In this document: one piece after another, positions 1-6,904 of the stretch
How positions within the stretch are numbered: the first letter of the stretch is position 1
How the letters are laid out: the number at the start of each line of letters is the position of its first letter
From: Pseudomonadota bacterium
Lineage (GTDB): Bacteria; Pseudomonadota; Alphaproteobacteria; Rhizobiales; Rhizobiaceae
Length of the DNA stretch: 6,904 bases
Assembly (NCBI GenBank): GCA_023433855.1
Contig: JAEYTV010000360.1
Span: 1 to 6,904 of the forward strand
Direction of reading: 5' to 3'
Position numbers and translations under genes: made by a program
Notes under the pieces: model-generated
Databases searched by the model: none
What the model was told of the DNA's origin: nothing
The model's input: the letters and a program-made list of their open reading frames with translations, nothing else

Positions 1-1791
1 GCCCTGATCACCCATTCAAAGTCGACGATTGGGGTTATGTCTTGCAACCCCGCGATCGGGGGACTGGGAAAAGGTCACCTGGTTCGCGAAGTGGATGCCC
101 TCGATGGGTTAATGGGCCGAGTTGCCGACGAAGCGGGTATCCAGTTCAGGCTTCTCAATCGAAAGAAAGGGCCCGCAGTCCGGGGGCCGCGGACGCAGGC
201 TGATCGTAAACTATATCGTCTGGCCATGCAGCGCGAGATCCTGGCCCAGGACAACCTCACCGTACTGGAGGGTGACGCCTTTGATATCGACGTAGCCGGA
301 GGTCAGGTTTGCGGCGTCATCATGGCCGACGGTCGTCGATTCGGATGCGCAACGATCGTGGTTACGACCGGAACCTTTTTGCGGGGTGTGATCCATATTG
401 GCAATGTGACCACGCCGGCTGGACGCGCGGGAGAGAATCCATCACTTGGTTTATCTGCGACGCTCGCCCGTCTGGGTCTGAGACTCGGGCGACTGAAGAC
501 CGGGACGCCCGCCCGCCTTGATGGACGGACAATCAACTGGACACAACTCGGCCGCCAAGAAGCGGATGAAGATCCTGTTCCCTTCTCCTTCATGACCGAA
601 GCTATAGCCAATCGCCAGATTGCCTGCGGTGTTACACGTACGACGGCGGAAACGCATCAGATCATATCCGACAACATCCACCTATCGGCCATGTATTCGG
701 GTCAGATAGAAGGCGTAGGCCCTCGCTATTGTCCTTCGATCGAAGACAAGATCGTGCGGTTTGGCGAGCGGGACGGGCATCAGATCTTCTTGGAACCGGA
801 AGGACTGGACGATCCCACTGTGTATCCAAACGGAATATCAACCTCCCTCCCCGCGCACGTGCAGGAGGCCTTCATCCGTACCATCCCCGGTCTGGAGGAC
901 GTGAAGATCCTCGCCCCCGGCTACGCGATCGAATACGATCATGTTGATCCGCGGGAACTGACAACCGGGCTTGAGCTGCGGAAGATGCCAGGATTGTTCC
1001 TTGCAGGGCAGATTAATGGTACCACGGGCTACGAAGAAGCAGCAGCCCAGGGATTGGTCGCCGGTATCAATGCTGCACGCCGGGCGCGCGGAGACGAGAA
1101 CCACCACTTTAGCCGGACAGGGTCGTATATTGGCGTCATGGTCGATGATCTAACGTCCCGCGGCATAACCGAGCCATACCGGATGTTTACCTCCAGAGCG
1201 GAATATCGGTTGTCTTTGCGGGCAGACAATGCTGATGTCCGGCTAACGCCCGTCGGCCTGGATCTTGGCTGCGTTCAAGCGGCCCGGGCGGACAAGTTTG
1301 GTGCCTATGCGGCTGAGTTGGCTGAGGCGCGGAGTCTCTTGACCTCCCGCAACGTGACGCCAAACGAGGCCAACAATTTTGGGCTGAGACTCAACAGGGA
1401 TGGCCAGCGGAGAAGCGCCTATGAGCTTCTTGCCTTCCCCGACCAGACCGTGGGGGGGCTTGCGGCTATTTGGCCTGAGCTTCTCTCGATCTCGCCAAGA
1501 GCCCAGGAGGCCCTTGAAATAGAGGCGTCCTATGCCGTCTACATGAACCGGCAAGCGGCGGATATTCAGGCCACCCGACACGACGAAGCGAGAACCATAC
1601 CGGATGATTTCGACTACTCGTCCCTTCCCGGTTTGTCGAATGAATTGAAGCAGAAGCTGATGGCAGCCTCGCCGACCAACCTTGCGCAGGCAGGAAAGGT
1701 CGACGGGATGACCCCTGCTGCACTGGGGCTGCTTCTCGCAGTCTTGCGCAAAGATGATCAGCCCGCAAATCGCGTCAAACGAGTCTCCTGA
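1..1791 (+). CDS. mnmG: MnmG (GidA), tRNA uridine-5-carboxymethylaminomethyl synthesis subunit, 5' end missing
   Basis: FAD-dependent enzyme that works with the GTPase MnmE in the cytoplasm to put a carboxymethylaminomethyl (or aminomethyl) group on wobble U34 of certain tRNAs. The frame is open from base 1, so 596 residues are visible. The family is usually about 620-630 long, so roughly the first 25-30 residues, including the N-terminal FAD GxGxxG motif, lie before the window. The Met codon at base 37 is an internal residue, not the start. Family hallmarks run in order: [14 protein letters not shown] near residue 14, [21 protein letters not shown] near residue 122, [12 protein letters not shown] with its conserved cysteine at bases 730-732, [38 protein letters not shown], and the C-terminal [13 protein letters not shown] and [10 protein letters not shown] used for MnmE and tRNA contact in the family. 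The stop TGA shares its final A with the rsmG ATG, which suggests coupled translation. Reading is intact despite a run of seven G at 1452-1458. Confidence 0.97.
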   Translation, partial: ALITHSKSTIGVMSCNPAIGGLGKGHLVREVDALDGLMGRVADEAGIQFRLLNRKKGPAVRGPRTQADRKLYRLAMQREILAQDNLTVLEGDAFDIDVAGGQVCGVIMADGRRFGCATIVVTTGTFLRGVIHIGNVTTPAGRAGENPSLGLSATLARLGLRLGRLKTGTPARLDGRTINWTQLGRQEADEDPVPFSFMTEAIANRQIACGVTRTTAETHQIISDNIHLSAMYSGQIEGVGPRYCPSIEDKIVRFGERDGHQIFLEPEGLDDPTVYPNGISTSLPAHVQEAFIRTIPGLEDVKILAPGYAIEYDHVDPRELTTGLELRKMPGLFLAGQINGTTGYEEAAAQGLVAGINAARRARGDENHHFSRTGSYIGVMVDDLTSRGITEPYRMFTSRAEYRLSLRADNADVRLTPVGLDLGCVQAARADKFGAYAAELAEARSLLTSRNVTPNEANNFGLRLNRDGQRRSAYELLAFPDQTVGGLAAIWPELLSISPRAQEALEIEASYAVYMNRQAADIQATRHDEARTIPDDFDYSSLPGLSNELKQKLMAASPTNLAQAGKVDGMTPAALGLLLAVLRKDDQPANRVKRVS

Positions 1792-2408
1792 TGCGGATAA
1801 ACGGCAGAAGTGTTTCACGTGAAACGCAGGAACGGCTTGAACATTTTGCGATGCTTTTTCAGAAATGGGCAAGGACCATCAATCTTGTTGCTCCTTCCAC
1901 TCGAGAGGAGCTTTGGGATCGGCATATTTCTGACAGCGCTCAGGTTGTACAGCTGTCACCTGGCCCATTTCGCTGGGTCGATCTTGGGTCAGGTGGAGGT
2001 TTTCCCGGGATCATCACCGCCATCTTCCTTGCGGAAGATGGTGAAGGCTGGGTGGACCTGATCGAGAGCAATCAAAAGAAAGCAGCCTTTCTCCGCGTTG
2101 CACTTCAAGAAACCGGCGGGCGGGGCGCCGTTCACTGCATCAGGATAGAGAAGGCCCACGAGGAGGTCGCGACGGCGGACCGCGTATCTGCCCGGGCTCT
2201 GGCGAACCTGAATCAGTTGTTGATCTACTCCGAAACGTGGCTCACCTGCCCGCAGACACGCGCCTTCTTTCATAAAGGCCGGGATTATGCGGCGGAGGTT
2301 CGAAATGCGCGTGACCATTGGGAGTTCGATCTGGTACAACATCAAAGTGCTGTTCAGCTGGAATCGGTGATCCTGGAGATCACCAATCTCAGGCGCAAAG
2401 AAACCTAG
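1791..2408 (+). CDS. rsmG: RsmG (GidB), 16S rRNA (guanine-527-N7)-methyltransferase
   Basis: SAM-dependent enzyme that makes m7G527 in 16S rRNA, by family knowledge; loss gives low-level streptomycin resistance in several bacteria. The 205-residue product has the family length. Visible motifs: [12 protein letters not shown] at residues 8-19, [19 protein letters not shown] at 31-49, SAM-binding motif [11 protein letters not shown] at 63-73, the acidic [11 protein letters not shown] segment at 92-102, SARAL at 133-137 and KGRDY at 162-166. The ATG overlaps the mnmG stop by one base and lacks a strong Shine-Dalgarno sequence, so translation probably depends on ribosomes finishing mnmG. Starting here keeps the VSRET segment, which is typical of alphaproteobacterial RsmG and is encoded by a parS site. 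parA follows after 13 bases. Residue 161, just before the KG pair, is histidine, where I would expect proline or another residue; I attach no functional meaning to it. Confidence 0.96.
   Translation: MRINGRSVSRETQERLEHFAMLFQKWARTINLVAPSTREELWDRHISDSAQVVQLSPGPFRWVDLGSGGGFPGIITAIFLAEDGEGWVDLIESNQKKAAFLRVALQETGGRGAVHCIRIEKAHEEVATADRVSARALANLNQLLIYSETWLTCPQTRAFFHKGRDYAAEVRNARDHWEFDLVQHQSAVQLESVILEITNLRRKET
1811..1826. other. parS: parS centromere-like ParB-binding site inside rsmG
   Basis: The 16 bases TGTTTCACGTGAAACG match the widely conserved bacterial parS consensus TGTTTCACGTGAAACA at 15 of 16 positions; only the last base differs. The site is palindromic apart from that outer pair and lies about 1.4 kb before the parB gene. 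It overlaps rsmG codons 7-12 (Ser-Val-Ser-Arg-Glu-Thr). By established knowledge, ParB loads at parS as a CTP-dependent sliding clamp, spreads along nearby DNA and recruits ParA and SMC for chromosome segregation. I saw no second site of this kind in the window. Binding is inferred from sequence and location. Confidence 0.93.
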
Positions 2409-2421
2409 TTGCAGGTGCCGC

Positions 2422-3213
2422 ATGTTCCAGACCAATCGGATTATTACGATCGCCAATCAAAAGGGTGGCGTCGGCAAGACAACGACGGCCATCAATCTTG
2501 CGACCGCCCTGGCGGCGATCGGCGAGCGTGTGCTCATCATCGATCTCGATCCGCAAGGGAATGCAAGTACCGGCCTCGGTATCGAAAAACGTGATCGCAA
2601 GACGTCATCCTACGACCTGCTCATGGGTTACAATGCCCTTCAAGAAGTCGCGCTTGAAACGGCTGTTCCGAACCTCGCGATCGTGCCGTCGACGATGGAT
2701 CTTCTGGGTTTCGAAATGGAGATTTCGCAAGCCACGGATCGCGCTTTCAAGTTGAAGCGGGCGCTTGAACGTCCCGAAGCGAGATCATATTCCTACGTGA
2801 TCCTGGATTGTCCTCCTTCTTTCAACCTGTTGACCATGAATGCGATGGCTGCGGCGCATTCGGTGTTGGTACCGCTTCAGTGCGAGTTCTTCGCCCTCGA
2901 AGGCCTCAGCCAGCTACTGGAGACGGTCGATCAGGTCCGGCGGACCGTAAACCCCACCCTCGATATCCAAGGTATCGTGCTGACGATGTTCGATGCTCGG
3001 AACAATCTCGCTCAGCAGGTGGTCAGCGATGTTCGCACCTATCTCGGGGAAAAGGTTTACCACACCTTGATTCCGCGCAATGTCAGGGTGTCGGAGGCTC
3101 CCTCCTATGGGAAGCCGGCGATCCTTTATGATCTGAAGTGCGCCGGCAGCCAAGCCTACCTTCAACTCGCGTCTGAAGTGATCCAGCGAGAGCGTAGACG
3201 CAAGGCAGCGTAA
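2422..3213 (+). CDS. parA: ParA, chromosome-partitioning ATPase
   Basis: Walker-type ATPase of the ParA/Soj (MinD/SIMIBI) family. It binds the nucleoid as an ATP dimer and is released by ParB-stimulated hydrolysis, which moves the ParB-parS complex. The 263 residues match the length of chromosomal ParA such as that of Caulobacter. Deviant Walker A KGGVGKTT is at residues 14-21 (signature Lys14, catalytic-loop Lys19), Walker A' with IIDLDPQGN at 39-47, and Walker B VILDCPP with Asp129. Further family signatures are VPLQCEFFALEGL, VLTMFDARNNLAQQV, IPRNVRVSEAPSYGKP and the C-terminal YDLKCAGSQAYLQLASEV. It has no N-terminal DNA-binding extension of the kind seen in P1/F-type plasmid ParA, and it sits beside gidAB rather than in a repABC cassette, so it is the chromosomal type. 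A modest AGGTG lies four bases before the ATG. The gene lies 13 bases after rsmG and 31 before parB, in one apparent transcription unit. Confidence 0.97.
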   Translation: MFQTNRIITIANQKGGVGKTTTAINLATALAAIGERVLIIDLDPQGNASTGLGIEKRDRKTSSYDLLMGYNALQEVALETAVPNLAIVPSTMDLLGFEMEISQATDRAFKLKRALERPEARSYSYVILDCPPSFNLLTMNAMAAAHSVLVPLQCEFFALEGLSQLLETVDQVRRTVNPTLDIQGIVLTMFDARNNLAQQVVSDVRTYLGEKVYHTLIPRNVRVSEAPSYGKPAILYDLKCAGSQAYLQLASEVIQRERRRKAA

Positions 3214-3244
3214 GGCCCTTTGAACCGACAGATGGAATGATGTG

Positions 3245-4120
3245 ATGAGTGATGATCTCTCTAAGCGGCGTCTTGGCCGAGGCTTGGCGGCATTGATCGG
3301 GGAAATGGATCAACCGAGGGCAACCGGTCCGGTTGCTCAAGGAGTAAGTCCAGACAGGTCGGTACCCATCGAGCATGTGTCGCGCAATCCCCGGAATCCC
3401 AGGCGGAGTTTTGATGAAAGTGAACTGCAGGATCTGGCGAGCTCCATCCGCCAGCATGGGATCGTCCAACCTGTCGTCGTGCGCCCGCATGGCGGACAAT
3501 ACGAGATTATCGCAGGAGAACGGCGGTGGCGCGCGGCTCAGCTTGCCGGTCTTGTCGAGATCCCGGTCATCATACGCGAAGTGGATGATCGCACGGCGCT
3601 TGAACTGGCAATCGTCGAGAATGTTCAACGCTCTGATCTAAATCCACTGGAAGAAGCGTTGGGCTACGAGCAGCTGATTGCCGAGCACGGATACACGCAG
3701 AACGATCTTGGTGAGATCATCGGCAAGAGCCGCAGTCATGTTGCAAACAGCCTGCGCCTGCTCAAGCTCCCCGATCCTGTGCGGGAGATGCTCTCCGCCG
3801 GTACTCTTTCTGCAGGGCATGCGCGTGCACTGGTTACGACATCGGATCCAGTCCAGCTAGCACGGACCATCGTGTCCAAGGGAATGTCGGTCCGCGATGC
3901 CGAGAAGCTTGCTCAAGCCGACATCAAGGCACAGTCCGAACCCCAGGGTGCTCCCAAGGTAGAGAAGGATTCCGATACGCTTGCGCTGGAGCGAACGCTT
4001 TCGGACGCGCTGGGCCTCGATGTGAAGATAAGTCACCGTAACGGCGGTGGTCAGGTTCGGATAAACTATCGTACGCTGGAGCAACTGGAAGATGTCTGCC
4101 GGTTGCTGGAGCGCCGCTAG
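3245..4120 (+). CDS. parB: ParB, parS-binding CTPase clamp of chromosome partitioning
   Basis: Binds parS, closes into a CTP-dependent clamp that slides onto flanking DNA, and stimulates ParA. From the ATG at 3245 the product has 291 residues. The basic N-terminal KRRLGRGLAALIG (residues 7-19) is the usual ParA-contact region, followed by a linker. The CTP-binding domain shows QPVVVRP at 75-81, the GERRWRA box at 91-97 and ENVQRSDLNPLEEA at 125-138. A helix-turn-helix covers about 150-175 (YTQNDLGEIIGKSRSHVANS). A polar linker at about 225-245 leads to the C-terminal dimerisation domain ending in LEQLEDVCRLLERR. A GTG three bases earlier (3242) is in frame and could also start translation, adding one Met; the ATG is preferred because it gives the usual MSDDLSKRRLGRGL start and lies eight bases after a weak GGA. 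All key ParB residues I can recognise are present. The last gene of the + strand unit, it converges on holA. Confidence 0.96.
   Translation: MSDDLSKRRLGRGLAALIGEMDQPRATGPVAQGVSPDRSVPIEHVSRNPRNPRRSFDESELQDLASSIRQHGIVQPVVVRPHGGQYEIIAGERRWRAAQLAGLVEIPVIIREVDDRTALELAIVENVQRSDLNPLEEALGYEQLIAEHGYTQNDLGEIIGKSRSHVANSLRLLKLPDPVREMLSAGTLSAGHARALVTTSDPVQLARTIVSKGMSVRDAEKLAQADIKAQSEPQGAPKVEKDSDTLALERTLSDALGLDVKISHRNGGGQVRINYRTLEQLEDVCRLLERR
3320..3336. repeat. 17-bp inverted repeat inside the parB linker
   Basis: GCAACCGG, one central T, then CCGGTTGC: two perfect 8-base arms. It lies in parB codons 26-31 (Ala-Thr-Gly-Pro-Val-Ala), in the linker between the ParA-contact region and the CTP-binding domain. 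The shape suits a site for a dimeric DNA-binding protein, or a short RNA stem with a loop of three to five bases. It does not resemble parS. The dyad is seen directly; any function is unproven, and chance is a fair explanation. Confidence 0.4.
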
Positions 4121-4135
4121 GCGCTGTCAGCGACT
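4101..4135. terminator. Hairpin across the convergent parB/holA stop codons, possible bidirectional terminator
   Basis: An inner stem AGCGCC / GGCGCT (4110-4115 and 4120-4125) closes a four-base loop. After a small internal loop, an outer stem GCTG / CAGC (4105-4108 and 4128-4131) continues, and four weaker pairs including G-U pairs extend it to 4101 and 4135. It covers the parB TAG (4118-4120) and the holA stop (4127-4129). There is no T-run on either side, so it is not a classical intrinsic terminator. Its place at the meeting point of two convergent units is the main reason for the call. Confidence 0.4.
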
Positions 4136-5158
4136 AGCCGGGATGGCGATAGCCATTAGAGTGTGGAAAGCGATGCTCGGTTCCAGCGTCTGTTTCTGGC
4201 GGGACATCAAGACGGCATTCTGAAGGCGCTCGACGTCTCTGGCGAGAGCTTGTGAACTCCAGATCCTCAATGCCTTCTCTATAAGCGGCTTGCGCTTGAA
4301 ATGGATATGGCGACCGAGCGTCATCATGACTTGTCCGATCGGCAGGTTCTTCCCATCCATCTCGGCTCTCATCAGATCCAGCATCTGGAACTGCTTCAGG
4401 CAGGTCTGGAGCACGAGAAAGATGGGCGTCTTGGATGAGGATATCTTCTGGAACGCCCTTTGCAAGGCAGCGAGGTCACCATTCAAGAGCGCATCGACTG
4501 CTTCGTCCGTCGAGACCCCGCTGGCGTCGCCGATGATCTCATCAACATGCTGTTCTTCAACCACGCCTTTGCCGCGGCAATAGAGGCAGAGCTTGCGTAT
4601 CTCGTTGCGCGAGGCAAGACGGTCGCCACCCAGAAGATCAAGCAATCTCTGGCGCGCTGATGGACTGATCCTCAGCTCCGCTGCTTTGAGCTCCGCATCA
4701 ATCATCCCGTTCAGAGCCCGCGCGTCGTCCGCATAGCAGGGGATGACAGCTATGGCCCTGGAAGGTTCGACAATCTTGCGCAGACCGCTTCCCTTCTTGA
4801 GATCCCCGGCTTCGATTACCAACCTGTTCGCAGGCGGCGGAGCATCAGCCAAGATCCGTAGTGCATCCAGGAGGGGTTTCTCGTTGCCCGCATTTCGCAG
4901 CCAAACCAGCTTGGAATCTCCGAACAAGCCAAGTGAGTTCACCTCATCCAGAAGGCGCCCGGAATCGGCCTGCAGGTCGGAGATGTCGAGTTTCAGCATT
5001 GAGAACGGGTCATCCAGCGATATTCCGGTGCGCTGCACTAACTGTGCCGCCCGTTCGGAAACGAGCCCCCTGTCGGGTCCGTAGAGAACAACGATCTTGT
5101 AAAGATCGCTGTTCTTTTCGGCAAAACGATCGAAGTCGTGCGACTTTATTTCTGCCAT
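4127..5158 (-). CDS. holA: HolA, DNA polymerase III subunit delta
   Basis: Delta is the clamp-loader subunit that opens the beta sliding clamp; it acts in the DnaX complex at the replication fork. The 343-residue product has the family length. The N-terminal AAA+-like domain begins with VVLYGPDRGLVSERA (residues 23-37), which replaces a true Walker A motif, as expected because delta does not hydrolyse ATP. LGLFGDSKLVWLRNA (76-90) and the family signature LLGGDRLASRNEIRKLCLY (175-193) follow. The helical C-terminal collar domain includes IFLVLQTCLKQFQMLDLMRAEM (246-267) and HFKRKPLIEKALRIW (286-300). A GAGG lies four bases before the ATG, inside the end of lptE, and the genes overlap by 13 bases, so translation is probably coupled. 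The gene is the distal one of leuS-lptE-holA and ends six bases from parB, tail to tail. No missing or broken segments are seen. Confidence 0.94.
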   Translation of the reverse strand: MAEIKSHDFDRFAEKNSDLYKIVVLYGPDRGLVSERAAQLVQRTGISLDDPFSMLKLDISDLQADSGRLLDEVNSLGLFGDSKLVWLRNAGNEKPLLDALRILADAPPPANRLVIEAGDLKKGSGLRKIVEPSRAIAVIPCYADDARALNGMIDAELKAAELRISPSARQRLLDLLGGDRLASRNEIRKLCLYCRGKGVVEEQHVDEIIGDASGVSTDEAVDALLNGDLAALQRAFQKISSSKTPIFLVLQTCLKQFQMLDLMRAEMDGKNLPIGQVMMTLGRHIHFKRKPLIEKALRIWSSQALARDVERLQNAVLMSRQKQTLEPSIAFHTLMAIAIPASR

Positions 5159-5706
5159 ACGACCTCAGGCTGGGGCTCTCGCGCCAGGGTGATCGCAATC
5201 TCGGCCAGGATAAACTCGGCTAGCTCGCGCGCCGCCCGGTTCTCCGCGTCGCGAACCGCGCGCAGCTTTGCAAACCCTTGTCCCGGAACGTCAATGAGCG
5301 CAACAATCTCGCGCTTTGCGGATTTCAGAACTTTTCCGTCGCTGAGACGAGTGAGGGTATATACGGCTTCCACGAGAACGCGTCCCGGCAGCGGAATGCC
5401 GCTGATCGATACGTTGTCGTCGTCCTCGTCATCTATGATGCTCGAGACAGAGCTGGTCGCGCTCAGCTTCACGTCATAGGCAGGTCGGGATGTTTCTCCC
5501 TTTCCGCCATTGGTGAGGAAAATCAAATGGTTACGAACTACCTGATCTACGCGGTTCGTCGGCGGGGAGAAGCTTACGGCTTCAAGACGTTCTCCTGTTC
5601 CGCCGGCCTGTGAATACAGCGGCCGCACCTGGCAGCCCGCCAAGATTACTAGGGATGCGAGGCCGAGAACAAATCCGATGCGGCGGAAAGAGCGGTCAAA
5701 CGACAA
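5146..5706 (-). CDS. lptE: LptE-type LPS-assembly lipoprotein
   Basis: Outer-membrane lipoprotein that by family knowledge plugs the LptD barrel and helps deliver lipopolysaccharide to the cell surface. The 186-residue product starts with a lipoprotein signal peptide: basic n-region with Arg5, Arg8 and Arg9, hydrophobic stretch at about 10-23, and lipobox LAGC with the lipidated cysteine at 25. CQVRPLYS after the cysteine resembles the CGFRPLY of alphaproteobacterial LptE. The mature part has a Ser-rich segment and an acidic run, Asp-Asp-Glu-Asp-Asp-Asp, at 92-97, then a helical C-terminus rich in Ala, Arg and Glu. The start is a TTG: it is the first in-frame start codon after a TGA, no ATG or GTG is available before the signal peptide, and AGAGGA lies nine bases upstream. 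It overlaps leuS by 11 bases and holA by 13. The sequence is divergent in this family, so the call rests partly on its place between leuS and holA. Confidence 0.88.
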   Translation of the reverse strand: MSFDRSFRRIGFVLGLASLVILAGCQVRPLYSQAGGTGERLEAVSFSPPTNRVDQVVRNHLIFLTNGGKGETSRPAYDVKLSATSSVSSIIDDEDDDNVSISGIPLPGRVLVEAVYTLTRLSDGKVLKSAKREIVALIDVPGQGFAKLRAVRDAENRAARELAEFILAEIAITLAREPQPEVVWQK

Positions 5707-6904
5707 TGTTCACAATCCTCTGTGGAATGACTATGATCTTTTTCAGCGGTCGACCATCAAGAGCCGTCTTCACCGCATCAAGCGCCAGAACCGCCGCCTC
5801 AACGGCACTTTGATCCGCGTCGCGGGAGATTGTCAATTCGGCTCGCTTCTTGCCATTGACCTGCACCGGGAGAGTGATCTGCTGCTCGACCACGAGCACC
5901 TCGTCGTAGCGTGGCCACTGAACGGTTGCGAGCAGCTGCTTGTTGCCAAGCACAGCCCAGCATTCCTCTGCCAGATGAGGTGTCATCGGTGCAACGATCT
6001 GGATCAGGATCTCCGCGGCCTCGCGGACGGCGGCGCGGTAGGCCGCATCACCCTCTCCCGCCGCAACCTTGGACAGCGGTGCTGAAAGCGCATTCACGAG
6101 CTCGTAAATCCGGGCAACGGCCTTGTTGAACGACAGCTTGTCATAGTCGCCCTGGACGGCCTGAAGCGCCTTGTGAGCTGCCTGTGAAACTGCAAGCCCG
6201 TCGCCCTGCTTCGCCGCAGCCGGAGATACATCCGCCAATGCGGCAGAGGCTTCCGAGATCAAGCGCCACAGTCTCTGTGTGAAACGGTGAGCCCCCTCGA
6301 CGCCCGCCTCGGACCAGATCACATCCCGATCCGGAGGAGAATCCGATAGAACAAAGAAACGAGCAGTATCGGCGCCGTAAGACGCGATAATGTCATCAGG
6401 GTCGACGACGTTCTTCTTCGACTTCGACATCTTTTCTATAGGGCCGATCGTGACGTCTTCTCCGGTCAGGAGGAGGGTCGCATGACGCCTTCCATTGACC
6501 TCCTCGATCTTGATGTCGGCCGGCGAGACCCACTCTCCGCTGGAGCCGCGACGGTAGGTTTCGTGGACCACCATCCCTTGAGTGAACAGTCCTCGGAATG
6601 GCTCCTTGACATCAACATGTCCTGTCTCCCGCATGGCACGCGTGAAGAAGCGGGAGTAAAGGAGATGCAGGATCGCATGTTCTATCCCGCCGATGTACTG
6701 GTCCACAGGCAGCCAGTGGTTTGCGACGGCCGGATCGGTCGGCTCGCTCTCCCACGGAGCAGTAAAGCGGGTGAAATACCAGCTCGAATCGACAAACGTG
6801 TCCATGGTGTCCGTCTCGCGCCGCGCATCACGGCCGCAGTTCGGGCAGGCGACATGGCGCCAGGTGGGATGCCGGTCCAACGGGTTGCCGGGCTGGTCGA
6901 AGGT
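5696..6904 (-). CDS. leuS: Leucyl-tRNA synthetase, C-terminal part (5' end beyond the window)
   Basis: Class I synthetase that charges tRNA-Leu with leucine in the cytoplasm. The frame is open to the window edge; 402 residues are visible of a usual 860-880, so the N-terminal Rossmann half with HIGH and most of the CP1 editing domain lie outside. The first visible residues are TFDQPGNPL; the TTG at 6878-6880 is an internal Leu, not a start. In order: a CPNCG pair of cysteines, [17 protein letters not shown], the catalytic-domain segment [16 protein letters not shown], the KMSKS ATP-binding loop (bases 6419-6433) followed by [11 protein letters not shown], and [18 protein letters not shown]. 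The helical anticodon-binding domain comes next, then the small C-terminal domain from about [18 protein letters not shown] to the end [10 protein letters not shown], which binds the tRNA elbow in bacterial LeuS. The stop overlaps the lptE start by 11 bases. It is the first gene of the - strand unit that is visible. Confidence 0.97.
   Translation of the reverse strand, partial: TFDQPGNPLDRHPTWRHVACPNCGRDARRETDTMDTFVDSSWYFTRFTAPWESEPTDPAVANHWLPVDQYIGGIEHAILHLLYSRFFTRAMRETGHVDVKEPFRGLFTQGMVVHETYRRGSSGEWVSPADIKIEEVNGRRHATLLLTGEDVTIGPIEKMSKSKKNVVDPDDIIASYGADTARFFVLSDSPPDRDVIWSEAGVEGAHRFTQRLWRLISEASAALADVSPAAAKQGDGLAVSQAAHKALQAVQGDYDKLSFNKAVARIYELVNALSAPLSKVAAGEGDAAYRAAVREAAEILIQIVAPMTPHLAEECWAVLGNKQLLATVQWPRYDEVLVVEQQITLPVQVNGKKRAELTISRDADQSAVEAAVLALDAVKTALDGRPLKKIIVIPQRIVNIVV
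5716..5721 (-). promoter_or_regulatory. Shine-Dalgarno sequence that sets the lptE TTG start
   Basis: AGAGGA on the - strand, nine bases before the TTG at 5704-5706 and inside the last codons of leuS. Together with the in-frame TGA at 5710-5712 it leaves this TTG as the only sensible start. The position suggests that ribosomes ending leuS re-initiate on lptE. Confidence 0.65.

Noticed and set aside
37..39. ATG at base 37 as the mnmG start
   Set aside because: The upstream codons continue the conserved protein ([12 protein letters not shown] before MSCNPAIGG), so the gene begins before the window.
856..861. CACGTG core in mnmG as a second parS
   Set aside because: Only two of the ten flanking bases fit the parS consensus.
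1452..1458. Run of seven G in mnmG as a phase-variation or frameshift tract
   Set aside because: The frame is intact through the run (Val-Gly-Gly-Leu), the gene is a housekeeping gene, and one short G run occurs easily by chance.
1243..1872. Open frame of 209 codons on the - strand, antisense to the end of mnmG and the start of rsmG
   Set aside because: It lies fully opposite two well-supported genes, its product has no recognisable family features, and long antisense frames are common in GC-rich coding DNA. Its FHVKH-like segment is only the parS site read in another frame.
1810..2061. Open frame beginning with MFHVKRR on the + strand
   Set aside because: A shifted frame within rsmG that starts on the parS sequence; the rsmG frame carries all the family motifs.
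3320..3336. parB dyad as another parS site
   Set aside because: Its arms and centre do not match parS; it is listed only as an unexplained inverted repeat.
6878..6880. TTG as the leuS start
   Set aside because: It lies within the middle of the LeuS sequence; the frame is open upstream to the window edge and most of the enzyme is outside.
1..6904. Origin elements, mobile elements, CRISPR repeats, RNA genes or foreign islands
   Set aside because: I saw no DnaA-box cluster, AT-rich unwinding stretch, transposase, repeat array, tRNA or change in gene style; GANTC sites occur but seem no more than chance would give.

Overview
The window holds an ordinary, almost fully coding stretch of an alphaproteobacterial chromosome, most likely from the Rhizobiales. 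I base this on the gene order mnmG-rsmG-parA-parB converging on leuS-lptE-holA, on rhizobial-type protein sequences (for example the ParB N-terminus with LGRGLAALIGE and the LptE start with AGCQVRPLY), and on base composition that looks moderately GC-rich by eye (not counted). The genus cannot be named safely. A chromosomal parAB locus (not repABC) next to gidA/gidB suggests the primary chromosome, near its replication origin. The origin itself is not visible here.

Layout. Bases 1-4120 are read on the + strand: the 3' part of mnmG (its first few dozen codons lie before the window), then rsmG, parA and parB. Gaps are tiny or absent: a one-base stop/start overlap between mnmG and rsmG, 13 bases before parA, and 31 bases before the preferred parB start. 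Bases 4127-6904 are read on the - strand: leuS (5' part beyond the window), lptE and holA, with overlaps of 11 and 13 bases. The two transcription units meet tail to tail with only 6 bases between the parB and holA stop codons, and an imperfect hairpin spans that junction. No intergenic stretch exceeds 31 bases.

How the genes work together. mnmG and rsmG modify tRNA wobble uridine and 16S rRNA. ParA, ParB and parS form the chromosome-segregation system. A nearly perfect parS site lies inside the first codons of rsmG, so centromere, loader and motor ATPase sit within about 2.3 kb. The opposite operon couples leucyl-tRNA synthetase, an outer-membrane LPS-assembly lipoprotein and the clamp-loader delta subunit.

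I found no mobile elements, CRISPR array, RNA gene, frameshift or sign of foreign DNA. I do not see an undescribed system. The points worth a second look are the parS site in rsmG, the junction hairpin, a 17-bp dyad inside parB, and the TTG start of lptE.
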